9,041 nt of DNA from Nitrososphaerota archaeon. GTDB taxonomy: Archaea > Thermoproteota > Nitrososphaeria > Nitrososphaerales > UBA183. Shown here one piece after another: positions 5,995 through 9,041 of the stretch. A program made the position numbers and the translations under genes. Location of the stretch: positions 1 through 9,041 of the forward strand of contig JAPCJN010000064.1 in assembly GCA_027886925.1 (NCBI GenBank). The letters are read 5' to 3'. Under the pieces are notes generated by a model. That model ran no database searches and was not told the DNA's origin. It saw only the letters and a list, made by a program, of their open reading frames with translations. Position 1 is the first letter of the stretch, and each line of letters opens with the position of its first letter.

Positions 5995-6468
5995 TTGAGC
6001 TTACAAAGCAAACGTAGGATTCTTCTGATTATTGCCCTAGCGCTTCTAGTCCCGATGCTGCCGCCTTCGGCCGTCACAGCGGCGGTGCCTCCCACGACCC
6101 CGCCCTCGGTCCCCGTGGCCCTCTCGGTGATTTCGACGCCCCCGAAGCTTCCTGCCGACGGCGGCGACTACTCTTCCGTCGTCATATCGATGCAGGACGC
6201 AACCAAGCTCCCTTCGATAGCTTTGACGGATACTTTGGTCTTCCTTACCTCATCGCAGAGCAATGTCGGCTCGCTTCCCCCTTCGGCGCTTATCCCTGCG
6301 GGACAGGCGTACGCCACAGTCAACTTCACGACGACGACGACGCCGGGCATGACGACCATAACGGCCTCCTCCTCTGGGCTGTCATCGGCGAGCGCCCAAA
6401 TCTCGACATTCACGCCTAGCGGCTTCCCGCAAGGCCGAGCGACTCGGGCTCGCTCACCGTGGAGCTGA
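5995..6468 (+). CDS. Ig-like repeat surface protein, N-terminal fragment (signal peptide and first repeat)
   Basis: It starts with TTG and a clear signal peptide: a basic start (QSKRR), a hydrophobic core (ILLIIALALLVPML) and a likely cleavage region after PPSAVTA. One complete Ig-like repeat follows (from VALSVISTPPKLPADGG to SSASAQISTFTP), matching the repeats encoded downstream in PKLPADGGDY, SLPPSALIPAGQAYATV and TTITASSSGLSS. After SGFPQG the frame reads RATRARSPWS and stops, which is clearly out of frame. The repeat array resumes in another frame as PSDSGSLTVELTDD. With one extra base near 6435, bases 5995-8381 would form a single 795-aa protein. The fragment on its own would be a secreted one-domain product, probably not its intended form. 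Confidence 0.8.
   Translation: MSLQSKRRILLIIALALLVPMLPPSAVTAAVPPTTPPSVPVALSVISTPPKLPADGGDYSSVVISMQDATKLPSIALTDTLVFLTSSQSNVGSLPPSALIPAGQAYATVNFTTTTTPGMTTITASSSGLSSASAQISTFTPSGFPQGRATRARSPWS
6426..6441 (+). other. Apparent one-base deletion frameshift in the Ig-like protein gene
   Basis: The frame is lost between the codons for FPQG and PSDSG. The sequence reads ttcccgcaaggccgagcgac. One added base after caagg (for example a third C in ggcc) gives caa ggc ccg agc gac, joining both halves. The downstream frame cannot extend further up because of a TAG at 6417-6419, so the site is bounded within about 20 bases. Confidence 0.75.
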
Positions 6469-8381
6469 CAGACGACACAGGCCTCCCCGCGAAGGCGATT
6501 TCGAACGTCGCAATCCAGCTGTTCTCATCGAATGTGGGGATCGTGAGCCTCGGGAGCACCAACGTGACGATAAAGGCAAATCAGGTTCTCGCCCAGTCCA
6601 CCTTTTCGACGAGCTACCTCCCCGGGACGGCGACGGTGACGGCGTCGGCGACGGGGTTCACGTCAGGGTCTAACCCGGTCTCCGTGGTCGGGCCCGCGCC
6701 GCTGAAGCTTAACATCATCCCCGAGCCTGACAAGCTGGCGCTGAGTTCCTCCGGAAACCTTGTCATCTCGCTCACTGACCTTGCGGGCGACCCAGCAAGG
6801 GCGCCCTCGGACGTCCTGGTCAGCTTGATCTCATCCAGTCTCAGGGCAGTGACAGTGCAGAGCACCGCGACGATCCTGCCGGGAAGCATCTACACCATAG
6901 CGAGCTACTCCGCGACGACTGTCGCCGGCAACGCGACGCTCACGGTAAGTTCCCCCGGCCTGCAGTCGTCGTCAATCATAGTCTACACGGGAGCCCCAGG
7001 AGGCCCCGTCTCGCTGAAGGTCTTCCTGGGCCCAAGCCCGGTTCTCTCCGACAACGAGAATTACAACGAGGGGATACTGGTCGGTATCGTCAACAGGACA
7101 GGTTACGCCGCCGTGGCATCCTCAGACATCACGGTCCAGCTGACCTCTTCGTCTTCGATGGTCGGCAGCGTCCAGCCATCTGTGACGATCCCAGCAGGCC
7201 AGAGCTTCGTGACCGCGCCCTTCCAGTCCACCTTCGCCTCAGGCACGACGCTCATCACCGCCTCTGCGTCGAACCTCCTTCCGGCACAGGGCACGCTGGC
7301 CACCTATGGCCCGGTCCCAGCGAAACTCCAGATCCAAGGGATACCTTCTACCCTCCCGGCGGACGCTGGGACATACCAGGCGTTGTCTGTGGCTCTGGTC
7401 GACGCCTCGGGAGGTCCGGCGGTCGCTCCCCAGGACATAGTCGTGCAGCTTTCGTCCTCGAAGGCGGACGCGGTCTCCGTCAATTCGGAGGCCGTGATAA
7501 AGCAGGGAACGATATCTAAGATCGTGAGCGTGCAGACGAGCGTGGTGGCGGCTTCGGCAAACATCACGGCCTCCGTAGCAGGGCTCGGGTCAAGCACTTT
7601 GCTCTTCAAGACGGTCACCCCGGCACCCTCTGGGCTCGCTGTCTATGTGGCGCCCGCGGTCACATTCTCTTCGACTAGCAAGAGCTCGCCCCTCTTCGTG
7701 GTGCAGCTCCAGGACAGTCAGGGCAACCCGGCCCGAGCGAGGCAGACGACTAACATCGTCATCACCTCCTCGAACAGCCTGGTCATGAACAAGTCGATTT
7801 CGCTCACGATCGCCCCTGGCCTTGACTATGCGATCGGAAGTCTCGTCGGCGCGGGCGCAGGAGCGGGGACATTCACGGCCTCTTCCCCAGGACTGGGGTC
7901 TTCCACGGCGGACCTGCAGCTCCTCCAGTACCCGGTGGTGCTCACGCTAACCCCGGGCAAGCCTGTAATCTATGCGAACCAGACCACATCGCTCGTTTTC
8001 ACGGCGACCTTCCTTGGTAAGCCGATATCGAACGCAAGCGTAACCTGGGTCGGGATGAACGGAATCGCAATCCCCGCGAATGGCACCACCAGCCCTGCAG
8101 GGCAGGCGAGCAGCACATTCAGGCCCAACGGCCCAGGCGGCGCTAATGTCACCGCAGTCATCAAGACCCCTGCGTTGGGATCGCTCAACTTCACTGCGCA
8201 GCTGTCTATCCTTCCGGTCCCGCAAAAGGCGCCACCGACGATCGTGCAAGAGCTTCGACAGTACATAATCTACATCGTAGTTGCCGTTGTCGCGCTAGTC
8301 GGGGTGAGCATCTACGTCTTCCGAGTTAGAAGGAAGAAGGCGAGGGCAGAGCTCGAAGCAGGCTTCGAGGTCGTTTCCTAG
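6459..8381 (+). CDS. Ig-like repeat surface protein, main part with C-terminal membrane anchor
   Basis: The 640 aa from the first GTG hold about five further Ig-like repeats of roughly 95-105 residues. They recur with APxxL starts, a VxxxLTDxxGxPA strand, a DVxVxLxSSS strand, a xIxPGxxxxxxxF strand and a TxTASxxGLxS end. A final, different Ig-like domain follows (VVLTLTPGKPVIYANQTT to LGSLNFTAQLSIL). A single membrane helix (about 602-621) and a short basic, cytoplasmic-type tail (RVRRKKARAELEAGF) close the protein. Many Asn-X-Ser/Thr sequons are present (for example NVTIK, NATLT, NITAS, NASVT, NFTAQ), consistent with archaeal surface N-glycosylation. The likely role is a cell-surface stalk, adhesin or S-layer-associated protein, anchored by its C-terminus. 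The GTG at 6459 is probably not a true start: the frame is already coding from about 6435, and the native protein begins at 5995. Confidence 0.85.
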   Translation: MELTDDTGLPAKAISNVAIQLFSSNVGIVSLGSTNVTIKANQVLAQSTFSTSYLPGTATVTASATGFTSGSNPVSVVGPAPLKLNIIPEPDKLALSSSGNLVISLTDLAGDPARAPSDVLVSLISSSLRAVTVQSTATILPGSIYTIASYSATTVAGNATLTVSSPGLQSSSIIVYTGAPGGPVSLKVFLGPSPVLSDNENYNEGILVGIVNRTGYAAVASSDITVQLTSSSSMVGSVQPSVTIPAGQSFVTAPFQSTFASGTTLITASASNLLPAQGTLATYGPVPAKLQIQGIPSTLPADAGTYQALSVALVDASGGPAVAPQDIVVQLSSSKADAVSVNSEAVIKQGTISKIVSVQTSVVAASANITASVAGLGSSTLLFKTVTPAPSGLAVYVAPAVTFSSTSKSSPLFVVQLQDSQGNPARARQTTNIVITSSNSLVMNKSISLTIAPGLDYAIGSLVGAGAGAGTFTASSPGLGSSTADLQLLQYPVVLTLTPGKPVIYANQTTSLVFTATFLGKPISNASVTWVGMNGIAIPANGTTSPAGQASSTFRPNGPGGANVTAVIKTPALGSLNFTAQLSILPVPQKAPPTIVQELRQYIIYIVVAVVALVGVSIYVFRVRRKKARAELEAGFEVVS

Positions 8382-8786
8382 ATAGCCGTCAGCTGCATCT
8401 AGGTCAAAAAAATCGACCGACTTGCTATTCGCCCTTTCAAGGCCCTTTGTGATAGGCTTCAAATGGGCCTTAGCATTTATCCGCCTTAGCGCGGGTACAA
8501 ACCACTCACTGATGACCGAACGTGGTCGATGATGACCTGCAACACGCTTCGGGGGCCAAGACGTGCGCGCACGAGATCCGATGTCATCCTAAGACCGATG
8601 CTCGAGCTTGATGCGCCCGTTCCTTTCCCTACCGGAAACCACACCCGCTTCGGCTCATTACTTCCCCTGTCCAAAACAGGACTAGCCATAGGGAGTATGA
8701 ATCCTTGGCGTTTCCAAGACTCGAATCAGATGAGCGCCCCGCAAATTGCAAGAAGGGAAAAGTAAGGACGATGGCATCTGCCATCC
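8382..8786. other. Gene-poor stretch with no convincing coding region
   Basis: About 400 bases separate the Ig-like gene from the small Cys-rich gene. An A7 run at 8406-8412 lies between GGTC and GACC (8402-8418); read on the reverse strand it is a T7 run that could stop reverse transcripts. A TATA-like tttat is at 8476-8480. Two small overlapping frames exist, 8529-8765 (+) and 8486-8689 (-). Neither has recognisable motifs, and the plus-strand one has residue use unlike the neighbouring genes. A short frame at 8512 (MTERGR) ends in ATGA at 8529-8532, overlapping the start of the 78-aa frame. I see no tRNA or C/D-box RNA. It may hold an untranslated RNA, a regulatory region or a decayed gene. 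Confidence 0.4.
8770..8785. promoter_or_regulatory. Perfect 7-bp inverted repeat just upstream of the small Cys-rich gene
   Basis: GATGGCATCTGCCATC has two perfectly complementary 7-base arms and a 2-base centre, ending one base before the ATG at 8787. It could be an operator for a dimeric regulator overlapping the transcription start, or a hairpin at the very 5' end of the mRNA that would affect initiation. The weak TATA-like gaaaagtaag (8757-8766) lies directly before it. Confidence 0.5.
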
Positions 8787-8987
8787 ATGGACTCCCGCGA
8801 GGGCAATGGAAAGATGCAGAAGCTTCAGACTGAATGCCGATGCGAAAAAGTAGGTTGCTACAAACAGGCCGAGTGGTACGTCAACTTCGGCGGCGAGTCT
8901 TTCTGCTGGTGCCCTAGACACACGGTGAAGCACATGCGAGAAAGGAACTGCTGGCAAGTGAAGCTCACGAACATCGTGAGTCGCTGA
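8787..8987 (+). CDS. Small Cys/His-rich, probably zinc-binding protein
   Basis: I do not recognise the family. The 66 residues contain C17-x-C19, C24, C40-x-C42, H45, H49 and C55. They are arranged as ECRCEKVGCYKQAEWYVNF, then FCWCPRHTVKHM, then NCW. The Cys-rich N-terminal knuckle, a beta-like middle (AEWYVNFGGESFCW) and a following CPRH helix resemble a zinc ribbon or treble-clef finger, so one or two zinc ions are plausible. There is no membrane segment or signal peptide. ATG at 8787 is preferred; ATG at 8814 (residue 10) would still keep all the ligands. The gene stands alone, with a perfect inverted repeat just before the start and a hairpin plus T5 run over its stop codon, which supports it as a real, separately transcribed gene. 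Confidence 0.7.
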   Translation: MDSREGNGKMQKLQTECRCEKVGCYKQAEWYVNFGGESFCWCPRHTVKHMRERNCWQVKLTNIVSR

Positions 8988-9016
8988 GACCCTTCCGACC
9001 GTCTCACCGTCTTTTT
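8985..9016 (+). terminator. Hairpin and T-run terminator after the Cys-rich gene
   Basis: TGAGAC (8985-8990) pairs perfectly with GTCTCA (9001-9006) around a 10-base loop, and a T5 run follows at 9012-9016. The left arm begins with the TGA stop codon of the gene itself. This looks like a bacterial-type intrinsic terminator; in archaea the T-run alone may be sufficient. Confidence 0.55.
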
Positions 9017-9041
9017 CTCACCTCGATCGAAGACTGCTGCG

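Noticed and set aside
8455..8470. T-arm-like gcttcaaatggg suggesting a tRNA
   Set aside because: No matching acceptor, D-arm or anticodon arm could be built around it.
8505..8536. TGATGA sequences resembling C boxes of a C/D-box guide RNA
   Set aside because: No properly spaced CTGA D box or terminal stem flanks the GATGATGA; the repeats are better explained by two small GGTC/GACC inverted repeats.
8486..8689. Reverse-strand frame of 67 codons followed by a T7 run at 8412-8406
   Set aside because: The downstream T-run is suggestive, but the protein (MASPVLDRGSNEP...) has no motif and no promoter is evident; not reported as a gene.
8529..8765. Forward frame of 78 codons starting at ATGATG
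   Set aside because: No recognisable domain, composition unlike the neighbouring genes, and overlapped by an equally open reverse frame; described only as part of the gene-poor stretch.

Overview
The window looks archaeal, and probably from the TACK/Nitrososphaeria (thaumarchaeal) side or a relative such as Bathyarchaeia. The evidence is a single-domain KaiC ATPase, a tandem Lrp/AsnC-type winged-helix regulator, a UbiA-family prenyltransferase, a very small C2H2 zinc-finger protein, frequent TTG starts, little Shine-Dalgarno signal, and AT-rich TATA-like boxes about 25-35 bases before several starts. The lineage is an inference and cannot be fixed from this sequence. GC looks moderately high by eye. 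There are no rRNA or tRNA genes, CRISPR arrays or transposases.

Layout. (1) Bases 3-623 (+): 3' part of an unrecognised coiled-coil protein with an acidic tail; its frame is open at the left edge. (2) 675-1118 (+): small DUF5658-type membrane protein, convergent with the next block. (3) 1134-4618 (-): a run of genes transcribed right to left: a tandem winged-helix regulator, a UbiA prenyltransferase overlapping it by 4 bases, then a multi-span membrane protein whose C-terminal half is a RecA/KaiC-like domain lacking a P-loop. That last gene is split in two by an apparent one-base insertion near 1892. (4) 4619-4697: compact divergent promoter region with repeated ACCG/CGGT half-sites. (5) 4698-5474 (+): intact KaiC-like ATPase. 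(6) 5643-5858 (+): C2H2 zinc-finger protein. (7) 5995-8381 (+): secreted, membrane-anchored protein of about seven Ig-like repeats, split by an apparent one-base deletion near 6435. (8) 8382-8786: about 400 bases without a convincing gene. (9) 8787-8987 (+): small Cys/His-rich protein with a 7-bp perfect inverted repeat just before its start and a hairpin plus T-run after it.

How the genes may work together (inference). The soluble KaiC, the divergent double winged-helix regulator, the prenyltransferase and the membrane-anchored P-loop-less KaiC-like protein look like one signalling neighbourhood. A membrane sensor with an inactive RecA-fold output could work with an active KaiC ATPase, under control of a regulator that probably binds the repeated half-sites between the two transcription units. 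The other genes look like independent units. Two single-base frameshifts in otherwise well-preserved genes point to assembly or sequencing errors, or to recent lesions.
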